DNA of 49,623 nucleotides from Methylocystis sp. (lineage in GTDB: Bacteria > Pseudomonadota > Alphaproteobacteria > Rhizobiales > Beijerinckiaceae): the NCBI GenBank assembly GCA_022843405.1, contig JALHNQ010000022.1, positions 1 to 49,623 of the forward strand. Direction: 5' to 3'. A program made the translations under genes and the position numbers. Below, piece after piece: positions 1 to 7,808 of this stretch (its first letter is position 1; every line of letters starts with the position of its first letter). Under the pieces are notes generated by a model. It had not been told where the DNA came from. It made no database searches and saw nothing but the letters and a program-made list of their open reading frames with translations.

Positions 1-213
1 GCCCGCGCCCGGCGCGGTGAGATCGGCGGCGCCGCCCCCGCCGCCGCCGCCCGCTTGTTCGAGCGGGCCGACGCCGTTCGACCATGCGCCCCCAGCGCCG
101 CCATCCTTGGCGCCGCCCGTCGTTCCCGCGCTTCCAGCGTTCGCGACGCCGGCGACATAAACAATGCCGCCTGGGCCGCCATTGACGGGCGTATTGCCGG
201 CGGTGACGGAATA
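1..213 (-). pseudogene. Glycine-rich surface-protein-like fragment, no start, runs off the window
   Basis: Read on the minus strand from about 213 towards 1, one frame stays open and has strongly biased composition: Gly/Ala/Val/Thr-rich with runs such as GGPGGIVYVAG and GGGGGGGG. This resembles glycine-rich autotransporter or adhesin passenger repeats. The frame is preceded directly by a TAA (216-214), and no ATG, GTG or TTG follows in frame before the glycine-rich part, so it cannot start here. It is either a 5'-truncated remnant or a frameshifted gene. It ends at the window edge, so its C-terminal part is unseen. It abuts the left end of the IS1595-type element, and truncation by that insertion or an associated deletion is plausible. 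The family call rests on composition only. Confidence 0.4.
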
Positions 214-232
214 TTACCTTTCGCATACCCAC
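210..232 (+). repeat. Left terminal inverted repeat / target-duplication region of the IS1595-type element
   Basis: The stretch starts AATATTACC and ends ATACCCAC. Its mate on the opposite strand is at 4837-4859. The outer 7 and inner 8 positions match, plus a TT in the middle. The AATATTACC part is also found as a direct copy at 4854-4862. It overlaps the last codons and stop codon of vsr. Confidence 0.5.
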
Positions 233-648
233 CCGGTTTTTCGGGGGAATTCGGCTTCCAGCATTCTTGCCGCTTGGATAATAGTCCTAGTCTCGCATTC
301 CCAAATGACGAGCACCCGCCAGCCCATCGCCTTCAGGCGCGCGTAGCTTTCGGCGTCTCGCTGCTGGTTCGCTCGAAACTTTCGCTCCCAGAACGCGGAG
401 TTCGATTTGGGCACTGTGGTTCGTTTGCATCCTTCGTGACGATGCCAGAAGCATCCGTTCACGAAAATGACCGTTTTCCATTTCTTGAGCACTAGGTCCG
501 GCCGACCAGGGAGGCGCCTATCGTGAAGCCGGAATCTGAGTCCCAACCCGTGCGCCGCCTTCCTCACCCTCATTTCGGGAGAGGTGTCTTTACTCCTGAC
601 CCGGCCCATCATGGCGGATCGTGACTCGGAAGAAACGTGATCGATCAC
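214..648 (-). CDS. vsr: Very short patch repair endonuclease (Vsr)
   Basis: The 144-residue protein matches the Vsr/DUF559-like restriction-endonuclease fold. It has MGRVRSKDTSPE near residue 14, RLHDRRLPGRPDLV at 40-53 with the catalytic aspartate D51, and VNGCFWHRHEGC at 63-74. In the family this enzyme nicks 5' of T in T:G mismatches left by deamination of 5-methylcytosine, protecting sites methylated by a partner Dcm. Asn64 stands where E. coli Vsr has His64, while His69 and the metal-site Cys/His residues are kept. It starts at GTG 648, 28 bases after the GHKL ATPase gene, and is the last gene of a dcm-GHKL-vsr run. Its final codons and TAA lie in the terminal repeat of the mobile element. 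Function is confident; mismatch repair versus a restriction role in this cassette is open. Confidence 0.9.
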   Translation of the reverse strand: MIDHVSSESRSAMMGRVRSKDTSPEMRVRKAAHGLGLRFRLHDRRLPGRPDLVLKKWKTVIFVNGCFWHRHEGCKRTTVPKSNSAFWERKFRANQQRDAESYARLKAMGWRVLVIWECETRTIIQAARMLEAEFPRKTGWVCER

Positions 649-676
649 CGCAATCTCGGCTGATTTCGCCCCATCA

Positions 677-2377
677 TCACATTTCGATCAGGTGCCGCAA
701 CATCGGAAGAAGCTCGTCTCGAATACTGAAGACGCGGGCTCTGTCGATCGGTTGGAAGGGGTTGTGGATTGCCCCGTTCAGCGTCGGTATGTGCGCCGTC
801 ATTCTCTTCAGGCTGTGTTTGATATGCGCTTGTTTTGCTCCCCAAACGTCAGGGTTCTTTTCGAGATAGACCAGCATTTCTTCAATCTTCGGGAGAAAGC
901 TTTTTTCTTCTGCTGGGTTGATTGTGACTCCCTTTGAGCGGCGCCGGTCGATTGCGAACTGTTTCAGTTCGTCGAACTTACTATTGCGATGAAGGTATGC
1001 GGACACGCTGAATTCGAACAACATTCGCATCAATGCGAGGCCTGAATAGGAGAGATCGCCGAGGTCCAGCGCCTTCGCTTCGTGGACCACCTTCAGATGC
1101 TTGTCCACGCAATGCTGCTCGCTGACGTCGCTCGGTAGGATCGTTCGGAATTGATGATGGTCCGGCTTTATCACGGGCTGAGCAGGTTTGGTGGCCGGCG
1201 CACTTCGCGTCGGAGACGGCCTAGAAGCAGAAGTTAAGGGAGGCGGAGACGGCGGACCTTTCGCCGGCGCCTTCGGCGGGATAGGCGCCGGGATAGGACT
1301 GCGCTTGCGCTGATCTGTGAACGCGCGCCACTTCTCTGCATATTTGCGCATATCGGTCAGGGCCATCCGATAAGACGGATTGTTCAGGTCGACGTCGGTC
1401 TTGGTTGTATTCCACGGCAGTTTCTCTGGGTCGCCGACGAAGCTGACGAAACCGACGAAGCCGTAAAACTCGCTGTGGAACTTGGTTTCCCATCCCGTCT
1501 TGTCGGAGGTATCCGCAACCTTGATCGCCCTTTCATTGCAGAGGACGTTCCATCCGTATTCGCCTGTAAGCTGGGCGTTCCGGGCCTTATCATAATCGGT
1601 TTCCTTGCTGAAGCGATGGTCTCGGTGTTGGCCATACTTCACGATTATGGCCACGCCATCGGCAGACTTGTAGAACTTATGCTCCCCTTCGAACGGGCCG
1701 TTTTCCCGCAACTGAATCTCTTCATTCTCCGCCACGGTTCCGTTGACGGTGATGGCAAGACCTTTCGCGATGAATCTCGCATAACGGCGTCCGATCTCAT
1801 GCCGAAGATTCTTGGCCCAATCCGCATCGGCGAATTCCTGCGAAATCTCTTGCGGAAGGGCGGTGATTTCGATCCGGGTGCCTATTTTACCGGCCGAAGG
1901 AAATTTGGTTGCCGGCAAATTCCAGTCTTCGGAGGCGAGATATTCATCGACCCGCAACACTAGTTCGGTTCGCGATTTACCGGTATCGGTTTGCAGGTGG
2001 CTGTCGCGACCGAGTTTGAAAAGTGCGCGGTTTAGGCCCACGCCAAAGGCGCCAATTCCACCTAGGTGAGGCGAACGATGTCCGAATCTAAGGACCATTT
2101 CTTGAAGGTCCTTGGTCTCAATGCCCGCACAATTGTCTGAGATCGAAAATCCGGCTCCGCTGAATCTGAGGTCGATTTTGTATCCAGCGTAATCGCTGGG
2201 CATGGCGCCACTATCGGCCATAGCGCCGACGAGCGCCGCCTCGCTCGCCGCGTCAACGGAGTTGTCGATCAAGTCGAAAATGCACGCTTCGATCGTCGCG
2301 TCTTTGGTCAAGCCACTGACGACCACCTTCTTGGTCGGGCTTGTGTCGACTAAAATTTTCGTGCCGGCTTTAGCCAT
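677..2377 (-). CDS. MORC/MutL-like GHKL ATPase of a restriction-modification cassette
   Basis: The protein has 566 residues from ATG 2377, which is preceded by a good ribosome site (GGGGGGCGAAG); an upstream in-frame ATG at 2413 has none. The N-terminal half is a GHKL ATPase: FDLIDNSVDAA at 34-44, the Mg/ATP motif DNCAGI at 81-86 and GGIGAFGVGLNRAL at 106-119. An S5-like second half of the ATPase module seems to follow to about 340. Next comes a proline/serine-rich linker (roughly 345-400), then a helical C-terminal domain of about 165 residues that I do not recognise. GHKL ATPases related to MutL and eukaryotic MORC are known to co-occur with cytosine methylases and Vsr-type nucleases in restriction-modification operons. 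It sits between dcm (42-base gap) and vsr (28-base gap). The usual catalytic Glu is replaced by Asp (D35). Likely an ATP-driven DNA clamp or remodeller; mechanism unproven. Confidence 0.8.
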   Translation of the reverse strand: MAKAGTKILVDTSPTKKVVVSGLTKDATIEACIFDLIDNSVDAASEAALVGAMADSGAMPSDYAGYKIDLRFSGAGFSISDNCAGIETKDLQEMVLRFGHRSPHLGGIGAFGVGLNRALFKLGRDSHLQTDTGKSRTELVLRVDEYLASEDWNLPATKFPSAGKIGTRIEITALPQEISQEFADADWAKNLRHEIGRRYARFIAKGLAITVNGTVAENEEIQLRENGPFEGEHKFYKSADGVAIIVKYGQHRDHRFSKETDYDKARNAQLTGEYGWNVLCNERAIKVADTSDKTGWETKFHSEFYGFVGFVSFVGDPEKLPWNTTKTDVDLNNPSYRMALTDMRKYAEKWRAFTDQRKRSPIPAPIPPKAPAKGPPSPPPLTSASRPSPTRSAPATKPAQPVIKPDHHQFRTILPSDVSEQHCVDKHLKVVHEAKALDLGDLSYSGLALMRMLFEFSVSAYLHRNSKFDELKQFAIDRRRSKGVTINPAEEKSFLPKIEEMLVYLEKNPDVWGAKQAHIKHSLKRMTAHIPTLNGAIHNPFQPIDRARVFSIRDELLPMLRHLIEM

Positions 2378-2419
2378 CTTCGCCCCCCGGTAATAGGGCG
2401 AAAGCTGAACCAATACGGG

Positions 2420-3568
2420 CTATGCCGCAAGGGGAGCGCCTATTTTTGAGGCGATCCGTCGCATCAGGCCATAGGAAACCACAGGGGAGACGCTGTTCCC
2501 GATCATCCGGAAACTGTGCCACTTGGTTTCGTGAAAGACGAACCAGTCCGGAAAACCCTGAAGACGAGCCGCTTCGCGCACAGTGATGACGCGGCCTTTG
2601 CCGGGGTGAAGGGGACGAACAGCCTGAAACGCTCCTTTGTCCGCTCCGGTTCCCGCGCGCAGCGTCGGGCACTGTCCATCCCAGTCGAGCCGGAACGATT
2701 TCGTGATTCGGTCCGTCTTGCCGGCGGCAATGACAGCATATCTGCGGGCGATGTCGCCACTATGTCGGGTTTCGACCAATCCCGACACATATCCATCGCT
2801 ATGCCATGTGACGGCGTCACTCCATCCGAGACCGGATGGGGGGCGTTTTCTCAGGCGTTTGGCATAGTCGGAAAGATTTTCGGCATTCCGTTTTGGGTAT
2901 TTGGCCCAACCGAATTGATCGCTTTTGTTTTCGGGGATCGGGCTGGGTAAGTCTGAGATTGCATCCCGCACCGTCGCTACCGACGATCTCCGCTTGGGGC
3001 GCAGCCATTCTATGGACATGTCGTCGACTTCGGCGGGATCATAGCCCACAACCACGACACGCTTGCGGTTGGTTGCGGCACCGAAGTCGGCGGCGTTTAC
3101 GATGAATGGATCAAGCACTTTATAGCGCGAAGCGACCTGTTCGATTGCGCCGGTCAGCAGGCCGATCCTGTCTTCGTGCAAAAGGCCTTCCACGTTCTCC
3201 ATCACGAAAAACTTCGGCTTCAGCGCCGCAACATGCCGATAGAAATGATGAAGCAGGCTGTTCCGTGGATCGTCTTTCCGGCGTTTTCCGATCCAACTGA
3301 AGCCCTGACACGGCGGGCCGCCGATGACCCCATCGGGCCGCGCGCTTCCGAGTAGCAGGCGCCAGTCGGAAGCCCCTATATCGGCCACGCTGGCCTCTAT
3401 CGCTGCCGACCCGGGGAAGTTCCGGCGATAGGCGGATTGCAGGGTGCCGTCTATGTCGATAGCCGCAAGCGAACGAAAACCGGCCATTTCGGCACCTAGC
3501 GAAAACCCGCCGCACCCGCAGAATAAGTCGACCATCGTGCCGTGTTGCCGCGTCCCCGATGTAGCCAT
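2420..3568 (-). CDS. dcm: DNA (cytosine-5-)-methyltransferase
   Basis: The 382-residue protein has the ordered C5-methyltransferase motifs: MVDLFCGCGGFSLG (motif I, about 12-25), GGPPCQGFS with the catalytic Cys87 (motif IV), MENVEGLL (motif VI, about 123-130), then RLQGFPDW and MIGNSVSP (motifs IX and X) near the C terminus. It transfers methyl from S-adenosylmethionine to carbon 5 of cytosine in a recognition sequence that cannot be read from the protein. The start is taken at ATG 3568 because GGGGGTGAA precedes it directly; an in-frame start at 3610 would add 14 unconserved residues. It is the first of three co-directional genes (dcm, GHKL ATPase, vsr), so the host genome is probably methylated by an element-borne enzyme. 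Confidence 0.92.
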   Translation of the reverse strand: MATSGTRQHGTMVDLFCGCGGFSLGAEMAGFRSLAAIDIDGTLQSAYRRNFPGSAAIEASVADIGASDWRLLLGSARPDGVIGGPPCQGFSWIGKRRKDDPRNSLLHHFYRHVAALKPKFFVMENVEGLLHEDRIGLLTGAIEQVASRYKVLDPFIVNAADFGAATNRKRVVVVGYDPAEVDDMSIEWLRPKRRSSVATVRDAISDLPSPIPENKSDQFGWAKYPKRNAENLSDYAKRLRKRPPSGLGWSDAVTWHSDGYVSGLVETRHSGDIARRYAVIAAGKTDRITKSFRLDWDGQCPTLRAGTGADKGAFQAVRPLHPGKGRVITVREAARLQGFPDWFVFHETKWHSFRMIGNSVSPVVSYGLMRRIASKIGAPLAA

Positions 3569-3659
3569 TTCACCCCCGACAAATGTTTGAGGGCTACAAG
3601 ATGGCGGCAAACGTCACGGTTGTCGACCGGGGCCGGCCACGCGGGACGAAAAATTATTT

Positions 3660-3845
3660 CTATGTTGCCGACTTGTTACGCTTCTTGCGTCTGGGCGGCA
3701 CAATTTTAGAGAACGCGGCCTCGAATTCCTTGCCGGTCTCGTCGACGCCGAGCGCACGAGCGGTTTCAATGAACCGCCGGGACTGCTCGTCATCGACGTT
3801 TTTTTGGCTTTTTGGTTTTGAAGAACCCTTTGGGCGCAGGGCCAT
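3660..3845 (-). CDS. Small conserved-type hypothetical protein within the element
   Basis: A 61-residue basic protein: a Lys/Ser-rich start, a central DEQSRRFIETARALGVDETG segment, then FEAAFSKIVPPRRKK and a basic tail. The FIETAR-LG-DE-G-FE-AF-K-VPP pattern resembles small uncharacterised proteins I have seen in alphaproteobacteria and on plasmids; no function is known to me. It lies 14 bases downstream of the transposase stop in the same orientation and may be translated with it. It ends 91 bases before the methyltransferase gene. It could be an accessory factor of the element or simply cargo. Confidence 0.6.
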   Translation of the reverse strand: MALRPKGSSKPKSQKNVDDEQSRRFIETARALGVDETGKEFEAAFSKIVPPRRKKRNKSAT

Positions 3846-3859
3846 AAGTTCTCATTCCA

Positions 3860-4795
3860 CTAATGAGGCGTGCGATAGGTCAGCCGCTTGCCGACGATGC
3901 CTTTCACGATCCGATCCGCTCGCGCCGCATCTCCAACACCGAGCGATGCGCGATTATTATAGCGGAAGTCAAACTCCGCCAGATACCGGTGAAGATGTTT
4001 TTCGGCGCAGTGCTGATAGGTGCCCTTCATGCCGCGTTTGAACACAGAGAAATAGCCCTCGACAGTGTTGGTATGCACGGTGCGGCTTTCCTCATACCGG
4101 ACATACTCCTTCGCGGAATGCATGACGGTATGGTGCTCTGCGAACTCCCCTGAAACACTGCCATAGAGGCGACTTTCATCGGTGCAGACGGCGGTCTCGC
4201 GTGCGATATTGTTGCGCATAATCGCAGTGATGGTAGCCTTGTCCGCCTTCTCCACATAGAAGGTGCGGGCGTCGCCGCCGCGCTCGACGAGAGCGATGAC
4301 AGCGCACTTGCTGGAATGGGCCGCTTTGCCGCGCCGAGTGCGCTTGATGACGATTTCCTTGTCGCCGTGGTAGGTTTCGTCAACCTCGATAGTCTTGCCT
4401 GCTCCGCCCAAGGGCACAATCCCGACGGTCTTCATCGCTTCGCGAATGCGATGCGACATGAACCATGCGGTCTTCAGGGTGACACCCAGAGTGCGGTGAA
4501 GCTGGTTCGAACTGACGCCCTTCTTGCTGGAGCACATCAGGAGCATCGCCTGCAACCAAAGATGCATAGCAACGTGGCTGGATTCGAAGACGGTCCCGAC
4601 CTTAACGGTGAACGGCTTTCGGCAACCGTAGCACTTATAAGTGCCAATCCGGGTGCTCTTGCCGCCCATCTTGGAGATACGCTCGATGCCGCCGCAATGG
4701 GGACAGATAGGGCCGTCCGGCCATACCCGCGCCTCAACCCACGCGTAAGCAGCGGCTTCGTCATGCAAATGTTCCGAAGATAGGACTGAAGTCAT
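3860..4795 (-). CDS. IS1595-family transposase
   Basis: The 311-residue protein has the IS1595/ISXO2-like layout. An N-terminal zinc ribbon (CPHCGG near 34-39, CYGCRKPFTVKVGTVFESS near 55-73) is followed by a helical region with the signature LWLQAMLLMCSSKKGVSSNQL. A DDE-type catalytic core comes next: VDETYHGDKE, TDESRLYG and HTNTVEGYFSVFKRGMKGTYQHC. All parts appear intact, so the element may still be active. It is read towards the methyltransferase cassette. The 60 bases upstream are AT-rich and hold the right terminal repeat. Family assignment is firm; subgroup is not determined. Confidence 0.9.
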   Translation of the reverse strand: MTSVLSSEHLHDEAAAYAWVEARVWPDGPICPHCGGIERISKMGGKSTRIGTYKCYGCRKPFTVKVGTVFESSHVAMHLWLQAMLLMCSSKKGVSSNQLHRTLGVTLKTAWFMSHRIREAMKTVGIVPLGGAGKTIEVDETYHGDKEIVIKRTRRGKAAHSSKCAVIALVERGGDARTFYVEKADKATITAIMRNNIARETAVCTDESRLYGSVSGEFAEHHTVMHSAKEYVRYEESRTVHTNTVEGYFSVFKRGMKGTYQHCAEKHLHRYLAEFDFRYNNRASLGVGDAARADRIVKGIVGKRLTYRTPH

Positions 4796-4836
4796 AATGC
4801 TCTAACCCTCTGTTACGGCTTATTATGGCTGCTTCA

Positions 4837-4859
4837 GTGGGTATATCAAGTATAATATT
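4837..4859 (-). repeat. Right terminal inverted repeat of the IS1595-type element
   Basis: Read on the minus strand from 4859 inward it starts AATATTA and ends ATACCCAC, matching 210-232. It lies about 40 bases upstream of the transposase start. The direct copy AATATTACC at 4854-4862 overlaps it and could be the target duplication. Confidence 0.5.
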
Positions 4860-4899
4860 ACCAATATAATCCTCAAACCAGAAAATAATCCGCAGCGCG

Positions 4900-5412
4900 T
4901 CAGAATCGCGCCTTCTTCGGCCAGCGCTTGGGCCACAGCCTGATGAAATCCGGCAGATCGTCGGTGTCGACATCGTCCTCGCCCGCCTCGATCCGGCCTC
5001 GCGCCGACACGCCGGCGCGACGGACGCTTGCCGGATCGCCGGAGATCAGCGGATGCCAGGGCGGCAGCGGCTTGCCGTGAAAGCGCAGGACATAGGCGCA
5101 GGTCGGCGGCAGCCAGCGAATATCCTTGAGTTTCTCCAGCGTTAGCCGCACGCAGTCCGGCACATAGCGCCGCCGGCGCGGATAGTCGCCGCAGCGGCAG
5201 CTCTCCTTGTCGAGCAATTTGCAGGCGACGCTCGTGTGATAGATCGCGCCGGTGTCCTCGTCTTCGAGCTTGACGAGGCAGCAGCGGCCGCAGCCGTCGC
5301 AGAGTTGCTCCCACTCGGCGCGGGCGAGGTCCGAAAGCGGTTTTTCCCAGAACGGCGTCTCGGTCCGCGCGGGCGCGGCCGGCAGGGCATTTTCGCCTTT
5401 TTTTAACGCCAT
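4900..5412 (-). CDS. ycgN: YcgN/UPF0260 family cysteine-cluster protein
   Basis: From ATG 5412, preceded by GAAAGAGAAG, the product is 170 residues. It has [30 protein letters not shown] early, then more cysteines in [10 protein letters not shown] and [10 protein letters not shown], and the family tail [27 protein letters not shown]. The CxxCxxCC and later cysteines belong to the YkgJ/UPF0153-UPF0260 zinc or iron-sulfur cluster families, whose function is not established. It is a monocistronic minus-strand gene between the mobile element and a divergent penicillin-binding protein gene. The in-frame ATG at 5484 would add 24 basic residues and is less likely. Confidence 0.85.
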   Translation of the reverse strand: [170 protein letters not shown]

Positions 5413-5554
5413 TCTTCTCTTTCGGCTTGCCGCTTTGCGCGCTGGAAACCATAACGGCAGGTGGGTCGCGCGGACTGTCGTCAAGATGGTTTAAAAAGTG
5501 TTAAGGTCCACAGAGCGCCGGTAAGTATGATCGGCGTGAGGGAGCATTCGAGCT

Positions 5555-7795
5555 GTGTTGAAGCGTTTCCAGGCTTCCGCTTTCGTCAAGCGTATCAAGC
5601 GCATCCTGCTCGGGTTCGACGCGCTGATCGACTCCGCCATGTACCAGAGCGGGCGGCGCGCCCGCGAGCGCTATGAAGATTTCTCGACCTTCATGGAGCG
5701 CTTCCACGTCTCCGGCGTGGCGCGGGTCGGGGTGGAACTGTCCTGCGAGGCGCTGACGCTCGGGCTTGGCGCCGGAATCGTCGCCATGGCGCTGGCCTCC
5801 TCGGCCTTTCAGATGACCAGCGACGAGAATTGGCTCAAGCAGACCGATCTCGCCGTCACTTTTCTCGACCGCTACGGCGCCGACGTCGGCCAGCGCGGCA
5901 TCAAGCATGACGACGCCGTGCCGCTCGATCAATATCCTGATCATCTTATCAAGGCGGTGCTGGCGACGGAAGACCGCCGCTTCTACGAGCATTTCGGCAT
6001 CGACGTGATCGGCACGCTGCGGGCGCTGACCGTCAATGCGCGTTCGTCCGGCGTGGTGCAGGGCGGCTCCTCGATCAGCCAGCAGCTCGCCAAGAATCTT
6101 TTCCTTTCGAACGAGCGCACGATCACCCGCAAGATCAACGAGGCCTTCCTCGCGCTGTGGCTCGAGCACCATCTGACCAAACGCGAAATCCTCAAGCTCT
6201 ATCTCGATCGCGTCTATATGGGCGGCGGCGCCTTCGGCATTCAGGCGGCGGCGGAGTTTTATTTCGGCAAGTCGGTCAAGGACGTGACGCTCGCTGAAGC
6301 GGCGATGCTCGCCGGCCTGTTCAAGGCACCGACGAAATACGCGCCGCATGTCAATCTGCCGGCGGCGCGCGCCCGCGCCAATGACGTGCTGCGCAATCTC
6401 GTCGACTCGGGCCTCATGACCGAAAGCCAGATCGTCGCCGCCTTGCGCAATCCGGCGACGCCGATCGACCGCGCCCGGGAGACGAGTCCCGACTGGTATC
6501 TCGACTACGCTTACAGCGAAATCCGCAAACTCGCTCAGAACGGCAAGCTCGGCGACCATCGCGTGCTCAGCGTGCGCACCGCGCTCGACTCGAACATCCA
6601 AAGGCGCGCCGAAGAGGTCGTCGAAACCAATTTGCGCGAGCAGGGCCGCAGCTTTCACGCCAAGCAGAGCGCGGCGGTGGTCATGGAGCCGGACGGCGCG
6701 GTTCGCGCCATCGTCGGCGGGCGGGACTATGGCGCGAGCCAGTTCAACCGTGCGACCGACGCCGCGCGCCAGCCCGGCTCCTCCTTCAAGCCCTATGTCT
6801 ATCTGACGGCGCTGATGAGCGGCAAATTCAAGCCGACGACCATCGTCACCGACCGGCCGACCTGCATCGGCAATTATTGCGTCCATAATTACAGCGGCGG
6901 CTACGCCGGCTCCATGCCGCTCGCCATGGCGTTGGCGAAATCCTTGAACACGATCGCCATCCAATTGTCGCAGGCGATCGGCAATGGCGATTCGCGGATC
7001 GGCCGCGCCAAGATCATCGACACTTGCCGGCGTCTCGGCATCACCACGCCGCTTGAGGATACGCCGTCGCTGCCGGTCGGTCAGAGCGACGTCATTCCGC
7101 TCGAACATTCGGCGGCTTACGCCGCCTTCGTCAACGGCGGCAAGAAGGTCACGCCTTACGCCGCCGTCGAAATCCGCAACCGCCAGGGCGATCTGCTCTA
7201 TCGCCACGACCGCGACGCCCCGCCGCAAAAGCAGGCGGTGCCTTACGACAAGGTCGTCGAACTCGCCGGCATGATGAAAAAGGTCGTCGAGGAAGGCACC
7301 GGCAAACGCGCCCAGCTTGGCGAAGGCATCGACGTCATCGGCAAAACCGGCACGACGAACGGCTACAAGGACGCGTGGTTCTGCGGCTATTCCGGCACGA
7401 TGGGCGGTTGCGTCTGGTACGGCAATGACGACAATGCGCCGATGAACAACATGACTGGCGGCACGCTGCCGGCCGGCACCTGGCACGACATCATGGCCTA
7501 TGCGCATCAGGGCGCGACCTTGAAGCCGATCGTCGGATTGCGGCCTGATCCCAAAGGCGCGACAGCCGCCGCCAACGCCAATGTGGTGAAGCCCGTCGAA
7601 CTCGGCGCCCCGCAGCGGCCCGCGACCTTGTCGAAGAGCGCGATCCAGGCGCTCGAATCGATACAGATGAAGATCAAGGCGGTTGGCGGCGACAAGCAGA
7701 GTGCGCTCGAGGCGCCCGAACCTACCGCGTCCGACGCCGCGCCGCGGGAGGCGATGCGCGCGCCGCACGCGGCCGACGGCGGCGTGATACGTTAG
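5555..7795 (+). CDS. Bifunctional class A penicillin-binding protein (PBP1A type)
   Basis: The 746-residue protein polymerises and cross-links peptidoglycan in the periplasm. A basic N-terminal cytoplasmic stretch leads to a membrane segment near 66-86. The glycosyltransferase 51 domain follows, with ATEDRRFYEHFGID (catalytic Glu139), GGSSISQQLAKN and KREILKLYLDRVYMGG. The transpeptidase domain carries S409SFK (SxxK), S463LN (SxN) and K597TG. The N-terminal cytoplasmic region is somewhat long. The C-terminal roughly 70 residues are Ala/Pro-rich and low in complexity. Translation probably starts at GTG 5555 after GGGAG at 5540-5544. The 142 bases up to ycgN should hold its promoter. It is followed 13 bases later by a DUF1214 gene. 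Confidence 0.93.
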   Translation: MLKRFQASAFVKRIKRILLGFDALIDSAMYQSGRRARERYEDFSTFMERFHVSGVARVGVELSCEALTLGLGAGIVAMALASSAFQMTSDENWLKQTDLAVTFLDRYGADVGQRGIKHDDAVPLDQYPDHLIKAVLATEDRRFYEHFGIDVIGTLRALTVNARSSGVVQGGSSISQQLAKNLFLSNERTITRKINEAFLALWLEHHLTKREILKLYLDRVYMGGGAFGIQAAAEFYFGKSVKDVTLAEAAMLAGLFKAPTKYAPHVNLPAARARANDVLRNLVDSGLMTESQIVAALRNPATPIDRARETSPDWYLDYAYSEIRKLAQNGKLGDHRVLSVRTALDSNIQRRAEEVVETNLREQGRSFHAKQSAAVVMEPDGAVRAIVGGRDYGASQFNRATDAARQPGSSFKPYVYLTALMSGKFKPTTIVTDRPTCIGNYCVHNYSGGYAGSMPLAMALAKSLNTIAIQLSQAIGNGDSRIGRAKIIDTCRRLGITTPLEDTPSLPVGQSDVIPLEHSAAYAAFVNGGKKVTPYAAVEIRNRQGDLLYRHDRDAPPQKQAVPYDKVVELAGMMKKVVEEGTGKRAQLGEGIDVIGKTGTTNGYKDAWFCGYSGTMGGCVWYGNDDNAPMNNMTGGTLPAGTWHDIMAYAHQGATLKPIVGLRPDPKGATAAANANVVKPVELGAPQRPATLSKSAIQALESIQMKIKAVGGDKQSALEAPEPTASDAAPREAMRAPHAADGGVIR

Positions 7796-7808
7796 CTTCG
7801 GGAGCGCT

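Larger units (their letters stand above)
210..4859 (-). mobile_element. Probable IS1595-family element carrying a dcm-MORC-vsr cassette
   Basis: One IS1595-type transposase (3860-4795), a 61-codon ORF, a cytosine methyltransferase, a GHKL ATPase and Vsr are all on the minus strand and fill about 4.65 kb with short gaps. At the left, 210-232 begins AATATTA and ends ATACCCAC. At the right, 4837-4859 read on the opposite strand begins AATATTA and ends ATACCCAC with identical spacing (about 17 of 23 positions match). AATATTACC also occurs as a direct repeat at 210-218 and 4854-4862, as a target duplication would. The palindromic AATATT contributes to both signals, so exact ends are uncertain by a few bases. 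No equivalent end was found between the transposase and dcm, so the cassette appears to be inside the element. IS1595 members typically make 8-bp duplications, and some carry passenger genes (family knowledge). Confidence 0.6.
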
